Positions 9,709-20,040 of a DNA stretch of 64,000 nt are shown here, piece after piece. The stretch is from Deltaproteobacteria bacterium (lineage in GTDB: Bacteria > Desulfobacterota > Desulfobulbia > Desulfobulbales > Desulfurivibrionaceae), in assembly GCA_021847425.1 (NCBI GenBank), contig JAJZRF010000003.1, positions 1 to 64,000 on the forward strand, in the 5' to 3' direction. The notes under the pieces were generated by a model. That model had not been told where the DNA came from, did not search any database, and saw only the letters and a list, made by a program, of their open reading frames with translations. The translations under genes were made by a program, and so were the position numbers. How positions within the stretch are numbered: the first letter of the stretch is position 1; each line of letters begins with the position of its first letter.

Positions 9709-11190
9709 TCACACCGTTGCCAGAAAAATATCCACCAGATTCGGATCAAACTGGGTTCCGGCCAGGGAGCGGATGTGTTCGGCAACCTTTGCCTTGGGCC
9801 ATGCTTCCCGGTAGCGACGGGCCGAGAGCAGAGCGTCCCAGTTATCGGCAATGGAAAAAATTCTGGCCGCCAGGGGAATCTGTTCGCCTTTCAAGCCGCG
9901 CGGATAGCCGGTGCCGTCCCACCATTCATGATGGCAATAGGGAATATCAAGGGCCGGGCGCAGATAATGAATGGGCGAAAGCAGTTCAAAGGCAAAGGCC
10001 GGATGCTGACGCATGATCTGCTGCTCCTCTTTGGTGAGCGGCCCCGGTTTCAGCAACACGGTATCGGGCACCGCCATCTTGCCGATATCGTGGAGCAGGG
10101 CGCCACGGCGGACATGGTCAAGCTCATCCTCCCGGATGCCCAAGGCGCAGGCCACCTTCAAGGTGAGCTCGGTCGCCCGCTGGGTATGGCCCTCGGTTTC
10201 CGAATCGCGCAATTCCAGAGCCTTTGCCCAGCCCTCGATGGTGGTATCATAGGCCAGGGTCAACTCGATGTTCGACTCCTGGAGCTTGCGGAAAAGCGTC
10301 GCATTATCAATGGCGATTGCCGCCTGGATGGCCAGGGCCTCAAAAAAATCGGACCATTCCGGCTCGGCCTCAAAACGCTGCCGGCAGAAGATCTCAAAAA
10401 CGCCCTTCACCTGCCCTTTGGCGATCAAGGGAACAGCATAGTAGGTTACGAATTTCTCATTTTGCAGCAGCTCATGCCGGGAAAACAGGTTGGGGAGTTC
10501 GGCGAGATCGGCAATGTGGACGATCCGCCGCTCATAGGCGGCAAGCCCAGCGGCCCCCTCGCCAAGGCGCACCCTGGCTTGCCGGATGCCCTGCCCCTCA
10601 AAACCCCAGGCCGCGCCATAATCCAGGGTCTGGGTATGGGGATTGAGCAGGAGAATGGCGCCGGCGTCCATGCCCAGCTGCGACACGGTCTGCTCCACAA
10701 AAAGTTTCATGGTCAGCCGCAGGTCAAGACTCGCGGTAATAACCATATCGATGCCGTGCAGGGTGGTCAGATGCTGCAGTCTTGCCTTGGCCCTCCCTTC
10801 CGCCTCGATCCGGGCGGCAATCTCTTTTTCAAGTTCCACGTTTTTCTGAACAAGGGAGGTGTTCGTCCTGACGATTTCAAGGTCCACCTCATAGACCCTG
10901 GCAATGGTGAGTTTGGACAAACCGATGACCAGGAAAACAAAAAAGGAACCTCCGAGAAAAACCAGCCCGGTGACGATTTCCACGGGAAAAACAAGCTGCC
11001 TGACCTGAATGGCGATAAAGAAAAGATACCCGGCAATAAAAAATATGTTCAGGGCGGACAAGGCTCTCCATTTTCCCACACAGGAAAGAGGAACCTGCCG
11101 CCTGGTCTGCGCGCAGAGGCGCGCCGCGGCAATCAGAAAAACTATCCCCGGAATCACCAGGATGATGGACAACAGTTGACTCGGAGTCAT
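9709..11190 (-). CDS. GAF + HD-GYP domain protein (putative c-di-GMP phosphodiesterase) with N-terminal TM segments
   Basis: HDIGKMAVPDTVLLKPGPLTKEE...HHEWWDGTGYPRGLKGEQIPLAARIFSIADNWDAL. Confidence 0.9.
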   Translation of the reverse strand: MTPSQLLSIILVIPGIVFLIAAARLCAQTRRQVPLSCVGKWRALSALNIFFIAGYLFFIAIQVRQLVFPVEIVTGLVFLGGSFFVFLVIGLSKLTIARVYEVDLEIVRTNTSLVQKNVELEKEIAARIEAEGRAKARLQHLTTLHGIDMVITASLDLRLTMKLFVEQTVSQLGMDAGAILLLNPHTQTLDYGAAWGFEGQGIRQARVRLGEGAAGLAAYERRIVHIADLAELPNLFSRHELLQNEKFVTYYAVPLIAKGQVKGVFEIFCRQRFEAEPEWSDFFEALAIQAAIAIDNATLFRKLQESNIELTLAYDTTIEGWAKALELRDSETEGHTQRATELTLKVACALGIREDELDHVRRGALLHDIGKMAVPDTVLLKPGPLTKEEQQIMRQHPAFAFELLSPIHYLRPALDIPYCHHEWWDGTGYPRGLKGEQIPLAARIFSIADNWDALLSARRYREAWPKAKVAEHIRSLAGTQFDPNLVDIFLATV

Positions 11191-11441
11191 ACAATTTCCC
11201 GACAATGCATGGAATTCCTCTCGAGGAAGCAATTTTCAGTTGGGTCTCGCCTGCGATCTGCGATCAGTGTACAAAACAGAGGGATGAAAGTCAAAATTTC
11301 ACGCCTGCTCTCATCGGTCAGGCATGCTATTTGCCGGAGGGGAATCATTGCTTTTCGGCGCGATTTCCCTTACCATTGAGACATTCTTCATGTCCCTGGA
11401 TGAATCCGCGTTAAAAAAAACAGAGAAGAGAACAGCACGCC

Positions 11442-12179
11442 ATGCCCCCGCAGCCGCTGACCATCGAATACCGCTTCCGTCTGCAGGACAGCAGCGAAGA
11501 GCTGTTTACCATCCGCCTCGACCCGCAAACCCTTGAAAGTCTGCCCGGCCAAAACTCCACACCCCTGCCGGAATGGACGGCGCTTTCCTTCGCCCAGTGC
11601 GCCAGTTGCCCGTTGGTTGCCGCATCCTCCCCCCACTGCCCGGCCGCGGCCAACCTTGCCCCCATTGTCCAGCACGGCGAGAAGCTTATCTCCATTGACC
11701 TGGTGGATCTTCAAGTCACAACCGCGGAAAGGACAACCATCCAGAAAACCACGGCGCAAAGAGCGCTCTGTTCCCTGATGGGGCTTGTCATCGCGACAAG
11801 CGGCTGCCCGCACACCGCCTTTTTCAAGCCCATGGCCCGATTTCATTTGCCGCTGGCCAGCGAGGAAGAAACCATCTTTCGCGCCACGGCAACCTATCTC
11901 ATGGCCCAATATTTTGTAAAAAACGCGGGAGGAGAGGCGGATTTCAACCTGGAAAAACTGACAGATCTGTACCGCACCATGCAGGAGGTCAATCTGGCCA
12001 TGGCAAAAAGGGTGCGGAGCACCTCAAAAACCGACTCCTCCATCAATGCCATCGCGCTGCTCGACATGTACGCCAAGGCTTTGCCGTACATGATCAAGCA
12101 GTCTCTCGAAGAACTTCGTTACCTGTTCGAGCCGTTTCTGCAAGCAGTCGCTGCTTCGGGGAAATCCTCCTCACCCTGA
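11442..12179 (+). CDS. Conserved hypothetical protein (possibly DUF6901-like)
   Basis: 245 aa ORF MPPQPLTIEYRFRLQDSSEELFTIRLDPQTL... with no overlapping recognised gene. The family name is a tentative recollection. Confidence 0.6.
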   Translation: MPPQPLTIEYRFRLQDSSEELFTIRLDPQTLESLPGQNSTPLPEWTALSFAQCASCPLVAASSPHCPAAANLAPIVQHGEKLISIDLVDLQVTTAERTTIQKTTAQRALCSLMGLVIATSGCPHTAFFKPMARFHLPLASEEETIFRATATYLMAQYFVKNAGGEADFNLEKLTDLYRTMQEVNLAMAKRVRSTSKTDSSINAIALLDMYAKALPYMIKQSLEELRYLFEPFLQAVAASGKSSSP

Positions 12180-12257
12180 CACCGGCTGGCCCCCCTCAAA
12201 TGCCCTGGCGTTGGCAGCCTCCGGGCATTGATTTCCCCCTCCCCCCTGTTTTCAAAA

Positions 12258-12293
12258 AAGCGAAAAAAAAGGGTGGCCGATTCGGCCACCCCT
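12258..12293 (-). terminator. Rho-independent terminator downstream of the DUF3373-like porin
   Basis: Minus strand GGGGTGGCCGAATCGGCCACCC followed by TTTTTTTTCGCTTTTTT. Confidence 0.85.
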
Positions 12294-12318
12294 TAACAAC
12301 CATCCTGGTGCTTATGCC

Positions 12319-13761
12319 TTAGAAGCGGACGTCAAGCAGGAAGTAAACGTCATCCAGTACGGCATTGGAAGGGCCAGGCTCACCAAACACCTGATACATC
12401 ACGCCATGATCGTAATTGATATGGGTGTAACCCAGACGGCCAAAGAGGTTGTCGTTAAACGGCTGAATGTAGTAGAAGTCGTAGGCATCACCACGGGTGG
12501 CCAGTTTGTTATACAACTCAGAGGGACCCCAGGTAAAGCTGGCCCAGTATTCACTGCCATGGTTATACTCAAACCCGATCTTGGGGTTGTTCATTGGCTT
12601 GTAGGGAATATTGTAGCGCAACCCGGTGTAGACCGACCAACCAGTATGCTTGGTTGTCCCGTCGCTATCGAGCAGGCCAATACCGTTAGGCGCATTTCCA
12701 TTTGGATCAGTTTTGTTAAGGCCGGTGGAAAGGAAGATATCGAAACCGGAATCCGCAACATTATTGGCCTGGGCATGAACACCGTACAGGCTCATGTTGC
12801 CCAATTTCGCATTTATATTCGGATTTCCCATTCCGTTGATATCTGTTGCCTCTAATGCACTCAAGACCAGCAAACTGTCCCGCACGCCCGGAATCTCAGT
12901 CTCAAAAAACATGGCATAGACATTGATATCATCATACGGATGGCTCCCGTTATCCAAGTAACTTACCGTCTGGTTAGAATCCTGATACCCCTTGCCATAG
13001 GCAAAACGGATGCCGGAGTTCTTCCAGCCCAAGTAGCGCTCCAACCCAACGGTGGCCACCACCCCGTCCGACTCGCCATCAAACAGAAGGGACGGATAGG
13101 TGGACTGCCGCAACCGGTTTTCCTTCAGCTCGGAGGGCGGACCTTCGGAAGAGGGATGGCGGCCAAAGGTCAGGGCCAGCGGGATGGGCATGCCCTCGGG
13201 AGTCCAATCCACATAAGCGCGGTCCAGCTTCAAACTGGTGTTGCCAGGCACATGGGCTTGACTGGCGTCATTGGGAGCAGTAACGCCCAAACTGTTAAAA
13301 TCCTTGTAGACGGCGACACGACCGGTGAACAGCAGGTTCTTCTGAATCTCTGCATCCATGTTCAACCGGAAGCGGTTGGTCCAAAAATTATCATTGTGGT
13401 CAGTTCCGCCACCACCATAGGAATTATCATTCTTCAATTTAAAATCATCCACCCTGGTCCGCAACTCAGCACCCAGGTTGATGCGGTCTTTCAAGGACTT
13501 AGTCTCAACCTTGTCCAGGGTATCGTAGATCGTTTCCACATCCTTGGCCAGCTTGTTCGGCATGGCGGCGGAGACTGCCTTGCCGGAAGGGCTCTCGGCT
13601 TTCTCCATCTGGTCAACCCGCTTCTGCAAGGTGTCCAGACGTTGCAGAATCGCCTTGTAATCTTCAGCCGGAATGGATACAACATCCGAGCCGCCCGCTC
13701 CTGCAACGGCGCAGCTCGTCCAGGCAAGTAACGCACCTGCAGTCAATAATATTTTTTTCAC
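12319..13761 (-). CDS. DUF3373-like outer-membrane beta-barrel protein with N-terminal coiled coil
   Basis: Signal peptide MKKILLTAGALLAWTSCAVAG, short coiled coil (YKAILQRLDTLQKRVDQME), barrel-like alternating repeats, C-terminal aromatic (LLDVRF). Confidence 0.75.
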   Translation of the reverse strand: MKKILLTAGALLAWTSCAVAGAGGSDVVSIPAEDYKAILQRLDTLQKRVDQMEKAESPSGKAVSAAMPNKLAKDVETIYDTLDKVETKSLKDRINLGAELRTRVDDFKLKNDNSYGGGGTDHNDNFWTNRFRLNMDAEIQKNLLFTGRVAVYKDFNSLGVTAPNDASQAHVPGNTSLKLDRAYVDWTPEGMPIPLALTFGRHPSSEGPPSELKENRLRQSTYPSLLFDGESDGVVATVGLERYLGWKNSGIRFAYGKGYQDSNQTVSYLDNGSHPYDDINVYAMFFETEIPGVRDSLLVLSALEATDINGMGNPNINAKLGNMSLYGVHAQANNVADSGFDIFLSTGLNKTDPNGNAPNGIGLLDSDGTTKHTGWSVYTGLRYNIPYKPMNNPKIGFEYNHGSEYWASFTWGPSELYNKLATRGDAYDFYYIQPFNDNLFGRLGYTHINYDHGVMYQVFGEPGPSNAVLDDVYFLLDVRF

Positions 13762-13803
13762 TTATTCTCCTCCTCCCAGTGAATATCTTTTTTCGCCGGT
13801 GAA

Positions 13804-14109
13804 TTATTTAGGGATAACCGCGGCTGCCGGTTGATCACTGTCGGCTGCGTGCGCCATCAAATACTTCACCACCGTCTGCAGGTCTGCATCACTCATGCCC
13901 GTAGGAACCGGATGACGTCCCCGGGCAAAATACTTTTCCCACACCGTGCCGGCCTTGTCGGCAGGGTTTACAGTAGCCGCCTTGCCTCCCTTTTTGTGAC
14001 ATGCGCCACAGCTCTGTAAAAAGAGCGCGTCCCCGCTGGCCGCCATGGCGACTGCAGGAAGCATCAGCGACATTGCTGTCAGCATTGTTACGATTCGCTT
14101 CTGCACCAA
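13804..14109 (-). CDS. Small periplasmic class I c-type cytochrome
   Basis: Signal peptide; single heme motif CGACHKKGGKAA; distal PVPTGMSDADLQTVVKYL. Confidence 0.85.
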   Translation of the reverse strand: MVQKRIVTMLTAMSLMLPAVAMAASGDALFLQSCGACHKKGGKAATVNPADKAGTVWEKYFARGRHPVPTGMSDADLQTVVKYLMAHAADSDQPAAAVIPK

Positions 14110-14267
14110 CTCACCTCCCTTTCCAAAAATTGATAACAGAAATCCTGTTTCTTGAAAGTTTATAACTGGTTACTTAAAAAAAAGTCAACACATCATCCTT
14201 TTTTTTTAATTTTTCTGCTTGACATCAATCCGTTATTGCTCTGAGCCCTGGTTTCATCTGTGCCGGA

Positions 14268-15323
14268 TCAGCAAATTCTTGGCAGCTGTTCGCCCACCGG
14301 CATGTCGATAATCCGGTGCGCCCCAAGAGCGGTGCGCATGACCACCAGCCCCGGATCATCCGCGACAACCTCGCCGATGATCCGAGCCTCCCTCCCCTGG
14401 GGATGGTTGCGCATGGCACCCACCACCCTGTCGGCAACCTCCGCCGGAACAACACCCACCAGCTTGCCCTCGTTGGCGACGTACATCGGCTCGATGCCCA
14501 GCACTTCGCAGGCGCCCCGCACCTCGGGGCGAACCGGAATGGCTGTCTCCTCCAGCATAATCCCGATCCGGGAGGAAGAGGCAAACTCGTTGAGCGTGGT
14601 GGCAAGCCCCCCCCGGGTGGGATCGCGCATGGCATGAATGTCGGGGGAGGCCTGCAGCATCTGCGCCACCAGACCATTCAAGGCTGCGGTGTCGCTCTGC
14701 ACCCGGGAGGCAAAGGAAAGCCCCTCCCGGCTGGTTAGAATCGCCATGCCGTGATCAGCAATGGTGCCGGAAAGAATAATCCTGTCCCCCACCCTGAGAT
14801 TGGCAGCGGAAATGTTCACCCCTTCCGGCACCCTCCCCACCCCGGTGGTGGTGATGAAAAGCTTGTCGCAGCAGCCCCGGTTGACCACCTTGGTGTCCCC
14901 GGTCACGATCCGCACCCCGGCGGCTCTCGCCGCCTTTTCCATGGAGAGCAGGACGCGGTGCAGGGTGGCCATGGGCAACCCCTCTTCGAGGATAAAGGCG
15001 GCGGCAAGATAGAGCGGTGTGGCGCCGCTCATGCAGACATCGTTCACGGTCCCGTTGATCGCCAGATCCCCGATGTCGCCGCCCGGAAAAAAAAGGGGGT
15101 CAACCACAAAGGAGTCCGTGGTCAAAGCCAACCGGCCTTGGGGAAAATCGACCACTGCCTGATCCTCCAGCCGGTTCAAGATTTCATTGCCGAAGCGCGG
15201 CAGAAAAAACCGGCTGACGAGCTCGGCGGACAGCCGCCCGCCGCTGCCGTGCGCCAGTTGAATGGTCTCGTATTCCATGATGGGCAGAGGGCAGCTGAAA
15301 TCTTCCGGATTCAGATTATGCAT
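14268..15323 (-). CDS. hypE: Hydrogenase expression/formation protein HypE
   Basis: [24 protein letters not shown]...[39 protein letters not shown]...PRIC C-terminus. Start ATG 15323 (MHNLNPED) overlaps hypD stop. Confidence 0.95.
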   Translation of the reverse strand: MHNLNPEDFSCPLPIMEYETIQLAHGSGGRLSAELVSRFFLPRFGNEILNRLEDQAVVDFPQGRLALTTDSFVVDPLFFPGGDIGDLAINGTVNDVCMSGATPLYLAAAFILEEGLPMATLHRVLLSMEKAARAAGVRIVTGDTKVVNRGCCDKLFITTTGVGRVPEGVNISAANLRVGDRIILSGTIADHGMAILTSREGLSFASRVQSDTAALNGLVAQMLQASPDIHAMRDPTRGGLATTLNEFASSSRIGIMLEETAIPVRPEVRGACEVLGIEPMYVANEGKLVGVVPAEVADRVVGAMRNHPQGREARIIGEVVADDPGLVVMRTALGAHRIIDMPVGEQLPRIC

Positions 15324-16410
15324 GGCGCATCCCGTGATATTTGTAGTAGGCGGCGCAGGCGCCCTCGCCCGAGACCATGGTCGCCCCCAGGGGATGTTCC
15401 GGGGTGCATTCCCGGCCAAAGGCCGGACAGCTGTCGGGCTTGATCAGACCCTGCAACACACTGCCGCTTTTGCACAGTTCCGATTCCCGCACGCTGATGG
15501 TCTCCACATCAAATTTACGCTCGGCGTCATAAGCGGCCAGATGATCCCTGATCACCAGCCCGCTGGCAGGCAACACCCCGATCCCCCGCCAGGCGCGGTC
15601 GCTCACCGCGAACACCTCGGCCATGATCCGCTGCGCCGCCGGATTGCCTTGCCGGCTCACCGACCGGCCGTACTGGTTCTCCACTTCGTGGCGCCCCGCC
15701 TCAAGCTGCCGGAGAACCATGAGCAGTCCGGCAAGGATATCCACGGGCTCAAAGCCGGTGACCACGATGGGCACCCCAAATTTCTCGGCAAGGGGTTCGT
15801 ATTCCTGCCAGCCCATGACCGTGCAGACATGCCCCGGAGCCAGATACCCCTGCACCCGGTTGGAGGGTGAGGAGAGCAAACCCCGGATGGCGGGCACCAC
15901 CAGGACATGGCTGGCCAGCAGGCTGAAATTCGTCAACCCCTCGCGCCTGGCCTGCAGCAGGGCCATACCATTGCCCGGCGCCGTGGTTTCAAAGCCAACC
16001 GCCAAAAAAACCACCTCCCGCGCCGGGTTCTGCCGGGCCAGGGCCACGGCTTCCAAGGGCGAATAGACCATGCGCACATCAGCCCCGGCGGATTTCGCCA
16101 TGAACAGACTGGAAACGCTGCCCGGCACCCGGAGCATATCGCCGAAGCTGGTAAAAATCACCTCGGGTCTGGCGGCGATGGCTACGGCCCGGTCGATGGT
16201 CTCCACCGGGGTCACGCACACCGGGCAGCCCGGCCCGTGCACCAGCTCCACCTGGGCGGGCAACAACTGATCCAACCCGTTTTTCATGATGGCATGGGTG
16301 TGGCCGCCGCAGATCTCCATGACCACCCAAGGATGGATCACGGTCTGCCGGATCTCCGTAAGAAGGCGACCGGCCAGGGCCGGATCGCGGTATTCGTCAA
16401 CAAATTTCAT
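15316..16410 (-). CDS. hypD: Hydrogenase expression/formation protein HypD
   Basis: [17 protein letters not shown]...[21 protein letters not shown]...[12 protein letters not shown]. Confidence 0.96.
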   Translation of the reverse strand: MKFVDEYRDPALAGRLLTEIRQTVIHPWVVMEICGGHTHAIMKNGLDQLLPAQVELVHGPGCPVCVTPVETIDRAVAIAARPEVIFTSFGDMLRVPGSVSSLFMAKSAGADVRMVYSPLEAVALARQNPAREVVFLAVGFETTAPGNGMALLQARREGLTNFSLLASHVLVVPAIRGLLSSPSNRVQGYLAPGHVCTVMGWQEYEPLAEKFGVPIVVTGFEPVDILAGLLMVLRQLEAGRHEVENQYGRSVSRQGNPAAQRIMAEVFAVSDRAWRGIGVLPASGLVIRDHLAAYDAERKFDVETISVRESELCKSGSVLQGLIKPDSCPAFGRECTPEHPLGATMVSGEGACAAYYKYHGMRHA

Positions 16411-16441
16411 GGGAATAAAAAAACCTCGCAAAAACACAATT

Positions 16442-16558
16442 CAACGCAAAGGCGCAGAGACGCGAAGGGGATGTATCGACAAAACGACTGGACCCGTGTC
16501 TCTGTTTGCATGACACCATCGGTACTTTCCTTTTTTGCGCCTCTGCGCCCTTGCGTTG
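16442..16558. repeat. Large intergenic inverted repeat, 22-bp arms of the CGCAAAGGCGCAGAGACGC type
   Basis: Left arm 16442-16463 CAACGCAAAGGCGCAGAGACGC; reverse complement of 16537-16558 is CAACGCAAGGGCGCAGAGGCGC (20/22 identical). Confidence 0.85.
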
Positions 16559-16566
16559 TTCTTTTC

Positions 16567-16839
16567 TCATTTCTCCAAAGGCTTCCCGAAGATATCCGTG
16601 CCCTGGGCCGCCACGGCCTGAGTCAGTTCCCGCCAGGCCGCGAAGCTCTGTTGCGCCTCTTCCTCGTCCAGCACCGACAGGGCAAACCCGGCATGCACCA
16701 CGGTGTACTGGCCCACCTCGATCTCCGGCACATACTCGAGGCAGATCTTGTTGACCGTGCCGCTGTAATCCACATGCCCCATAGTCAAGCCGTTTTCCTG
16801 GAATATCTCCACCACCCTGCCGGGAATCGCCAAACACAT
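16567..16839 (-). CDS. hypC: Hydrogenase assembly chaperone HypC
   Basis: MCLAIPGRVVEIF...VDYSGTVNKICLEYVPEIEVGQYTVVHAGFALSVLDEEEA. Confidence 0.97.
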   Translation of the reverse strand: MCLAIPGRVVEIFQENGLTMGHVDYSGTVNKICLEYVPEIEVGQYTVVHAGFALSVLDEEEAQQSFAAWRELTQAVAAQGTDIFGKPLEK

Positions 16840-16843
16840 ACCA

Positions 16844-19114
16844 TCACCCTTGTTTCAACGCTTGCCTACCAATTATAGCCTGCCCCAGGGAAATACAACC
16901 ATCATTGCAGGGCAGCTCTTTATGAACCACCACTTGGAACCCGGCCCGTCCCAGAACGCCAACCAGCCCCTCCAGAAGCAGCCTGTTCTGAAAAACGCCG
17001 CCGCTCAAGGCCACGGTATTGATGTTTTCCCTCTGTCGCGCCTCCTCGGCCACCCGGGTAAAAACCGCAACCAACCCGGCATGGAACCTGCGGCTGATTT
17101 CGCTGCGCGCCATGCCACCCTGCACGGCTTTGGCCACCGCCCGGATCAAGGAACGCACCGAGATTTTCAGCATATCATCTTCTGGATAAACCTCGCAGGG
17201 AAATACCTCCTGGCCAAGCCTGCCTGCTGTCTGCATCAGCTCGATGGCGGCCTGTCCCTCGTACTGGATGATCTGCCTGCCCCCGCTCATGGCGGCCACC
17301 GCATCAAAGAGCCGGCCGCAGCTGCTGGTCAGGGGGGAATTCACCTTTTTTTCCACCATGGTCAGGATCGGGCCGCACTCAAGGGCTGCCATAAAGGGCA
17401 GGTCGGGCAGCTCCGCACCATAGGCGGCATGGAGGTAACTCAGCGCGGTTCGCCAAGGGGCCTGCACCGCGGCATCACCGCCCGGCAGGGGCAAGGCTTC
17501 GAGAGCGGAAAACCGCTGGTAGCCCTTGGCATCTCCCAGCAGAACCTCGCCGCCCCAGATGGTCTGGTCCGTCCCGTACCCCGCCCCATCGAGAATAATG
17601 CCGATGGCCGGGCCTTCCTGGCGGTTCTCGGCCAGACAGGCCGCTAGATGGGCATGGTGGTGTTGCACGGCCAGGGTGGGCACATTCTGCTTCTGAGCCC
17701 AGCGGCTTGAGAGATACTGGGGGTGCAGGTCATGCACGATCAGGCCCGGGCTGATTTCAAAAAGAGTTTCCAGCTGGCTAATGCTTTGCTGAAAAACCCG
17801 GTACGCTTCCAGATTTTTCAGATCCCCGATGTGCTGACTGCAAAAAGCCTGGTCTCCTTTGAGCAGACAGACGGTGTTCTTGAGTTCTGCTCCCACCCCG
17901 AGAACCATCCCCCCGGTTTCCGCAAGCCCGATGGGCTTCGGGGCAAAGCCCCGGCTGCGCCGGATCTTCCGGATCATTCCCCCCTGGAAGGCGACCACCG
18001 AATCATCGCAGGGCAGGTGAATGCCACGGTCATGCAGAAGAAAACAGTCGGCAATTCCGGCCAGGCGCTGCACAGCCTCGTTGTTTTCAATGCAGATCGG
18101 CTCTTCGCTGCGGTTCCCGCTGGTCATGACCAAGGCCCGCACTCCTCCCTGAAGCAAGAGATAGTGCAGCGGCGCATAGGGCAGCATGAGGCCGAATTGG
18201 TCGTATCCCGGCGCGACCTCTTCCGCCAACCCATGCCCCGCTTTTTTTGTGGCCAGGGCAATGGGCCGCTCCTGACTTGCAAGAGCCTCCTCCTTGGCAT
18301 CCGTGGCCTCCAAGCAACAGATCCTCCGGGCCGCAGACAGATCCGGAACCATCACCGCCAGAGGCTTGGCCTCCCGCCCCTTTCTCTGCCGCAGACGCTG
18401 TATTGCCTGACCATTGGTCGCGTCCACCGCCAGATGAAAGCCGCCCACCCCCTTGACCGCCACGATCTCCCCTGCCGCCAACCGCCGGACTGCCTGGCTG
18501 AGCGCCTCGTCCCGCTCAGCCACCTGACGCCCTTCCGCCCCGACAAGGCTAAGCCGCGGGCCGCAGTCGGGGCAGCAGTTGGGCTGGGCATGAAAACGCC
18601 GGTTGCCCGGATCATCGTATTCCCGCTGGCAGGGGCCGCACATGGCAAACCCGCGCATGGTCGTATGGCGCCGGTCATAGGGGATGCGCTGCACAATGGT
18701 ATAGCGGGGGCCGCAGTTGGTGCAGTTGATGAAGGGATAGCGGAACCTCCGGTCAGCCGGGTCGAAAAACTCGGCCAGACAGGCCTCGCACACGGCGACA
18801 TCGGGCGAGATCAAGGTGGAGACCGGGCCGGAAACCGTTGAGTGGCGAAGGACAAATTCGCCATCATGAAGCAAAGGAATAGGGCGGGAAATGATCTCGC
18901 CGACCTGGGCCAAGGGGGGCGCCTCCCCCCGCAGGGCAACAAGAAAATCCCGCAGCTGCGCGACCTGCCCCTCGGCCTCGATGGCAACCCCCTCCGGGGT
19001 ATTGACCACAAAGCCGGTCAGGGCGCGCGCCAAGGCCAGCCGGAAGACAAAGGGCCGGAAGCCGACGCCCTGGACAATGCCGCTGACTGATATCTTCCAG
19101 CGCTCGCTTGGCAT
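16844..19114 (-). CDS. hypF: Carbamoyltransferase HypF
   Basis: GIVQGVGFRPFVFRLA acylphosphatase motif; zinc-finger CEACLAEF...CTNCGPR; YrdC-like and Kae1-like HHHAHLAACLAEN regions. Confidence 0.97.
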   Translation of the reverse strand: MPSERWKISVSGIVQGVGFRPFVFRLALARALTGFVVNTPEGVAIEAEGQVAQLRDFLVALRGEAPPLAQVGEIISRPIPLLHDGEFVLRHSTVSGPVSTLISPDVAVCEACLAEFFDPADRRFRYPFINCTNCGPRYTIVQRIPYDRRHTTMRGFAMCGPCQREYDDPGNRRFHAQPNCCPDCGPRLSLVGAEGRQVAERDEALSQAVRRLAAGEIVAVKGVGGFHLAVDATNGQAIQRLRQRKGREAKPLAVMVPDLSAARRICCLEATDAKEEALASQERPIALATKKAGHGLAEEVAPGYDQFGLMLPYAPLHYLLLQGGVRALVMTSGNRSEEPICIENNEAVQRLAGIADCFLLHDRGIHLPCDDSVVAFQGGMIRKIRRSRGFAPKPIGLAETGGMVLGVGAELKNTVCLLKGDQAFCSQHIGDLKNLEAYRVFQQSISQLETLFEISPGLIVHDLHPQYLSSRWAQKQNVPTLAVQHHHAHLAACLAENRQEGPAIGIILDGAGYGTDQTIWGGEVLLGDAKGYQRFSALEALPLPGGDAAVQAPWRTALSYLHAAYGAELPDLPFMAALECGPILTMVEKKVNSPLTSSCGRLFDAVAAMSGGRQIIQYEGQAAIELMQTAGRLGQEVFPCEVYPEDDMLKISVRSLIRAVAKAVQGGMARSEISRRFHAGLVAVFTRVAEEARQRENINTVALSGGVFQNRLLLEGLVGVLGRAGFQVVVHKELPCNDGCISLGQAIIGRQALKQG

Positions 19115-19140
19115 AAATCCTTATCCGCCTAACATCAGGA

Positions 19141-19258
19141 AAACGATCACAGGGTGGCGCAGATGCACGAAAGAGGCCCGTCCGCCATACACCAGGTATG
19201 CGGGCAGGCCGATGACCGCAGCGCAGCGGCGAAGCAGATGGCCGCTCTGTGATCGCTT
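19141..19258. repeat. Palindromic element family 1, copy C
   Basis: Arms AAACGATCACAGGGTGGC / GCCGCTCTGTGATCGCTT; conserved core GCAGATGCACGAAAGAGGCC...GGCAGGCCGATGAC...GCGAAGCAGATG. Confidence 0.85.
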
Positions 19259-20021
19259 AGAACTGCCGACGCAGCCATGCCAGCCAGCCGGACATGCCCT
19301 CGCCGGTTCGGGCGGAGATTTCAAAAAATTCCAGCCGGTGGTTCACCCGCAGTCCATATTCCCGGCAGCGGGCCACATCAAAATCGACATGGGGAAGAAG
19401 ATCGGTCTTGTTGATCAGACAAAGACTGGCCGCATCGAACATGGCCGGATACTTGAGGGGCTTGTCCTCCCCTTCGGTGACGCTGATGATCACCACCTTG
19501 GCCGCCTCGCCCAGATCAAACATGGCCGGGCAGACCAGATTGCCGACATTTTCAATAAAAAGCAGGGAATTTCCCGCCGGATTCAGCTGATGCAAGGCCC
19601 GATGCACCATATCCGCGTCAAGATGGCAACCGGCGCCGGTGTTCACCTGGACCACGTCCACCCCGGTGGCATCGATCCGTTCGGCATCGAGCATGGTCTG
19701 CTGGTCCCCTTCGATGACTGCCATGGGAATCTCCTGGTGCAGCTCCCTGATGGTCCGCTCCAGGATGGTGGTTTTCCCCGAGCCGGGAGAGCTGACCAGA
19801 TTGAGGGCCACAATCCGCCTTTCCCTGAAAAAATCCCGATTATGCGCGGCAATCCCGTCGTTTTTCCCGAGCACCGCTTCCCGCACCTCCACAACGCGGC
19901 CCTGGGCTTGATGCGAATGGTGGTGCCCTGCCACGCCATGGCCGGACATACCCTCCTGACGACCAGGCCTCGTGATGGTTACGCTGTTCTCCGGCTGACT
20001 GCAGCCGCAGGAATCACACAT
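19257..20021 (-). CDS. hypB: Hydrogenase nickel incorporation GTPase HypB
   Basis: MCDSCGCSQPEN N-terminal Cys motif, His-rich GHHHSH, P-loop SSPGSGKTTILERT. Confidence 0.97.
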   Translation of the reverse strand: MCDSCGCSQPENSVTITRPGRQEGMSGHGVAGHHHSHQAQGRVVEVREAVLGKNDGIAAHNRDFFRERRIVALNLVSSPGSGKTTILERTIRELHQEIPMAVIEGDQQTMLDAERIDATGVDVVQVNTGAGCHLDADMVHRALHQLNPAGNSLLFIENVGNLVCPAMFDLGEAAKVVIISVTEGEDKPLKYPAMFDAASLCLINKTDLLPHVDFDVARCREYGLRVNHRLEFFEISARTGEGMSGWLAWLRRQF

Positions 20022-20040
20022 GCTTCACCTATTCTTCGCC

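Noticed and set aside
9646-11379. 577-aa plus-strand ORF
   Set aside because: Antisense to the HD-GYP protein. No recognisable motifs.
19141-19258. Considered family-1 elements as hammerhead-like ribozymes because of GAAA and GATGA motifs
   Set aside because: Motif order and the missing CUGAUGA/GUC core do not match any hammerhead topology. Kept as a structured repeat only.
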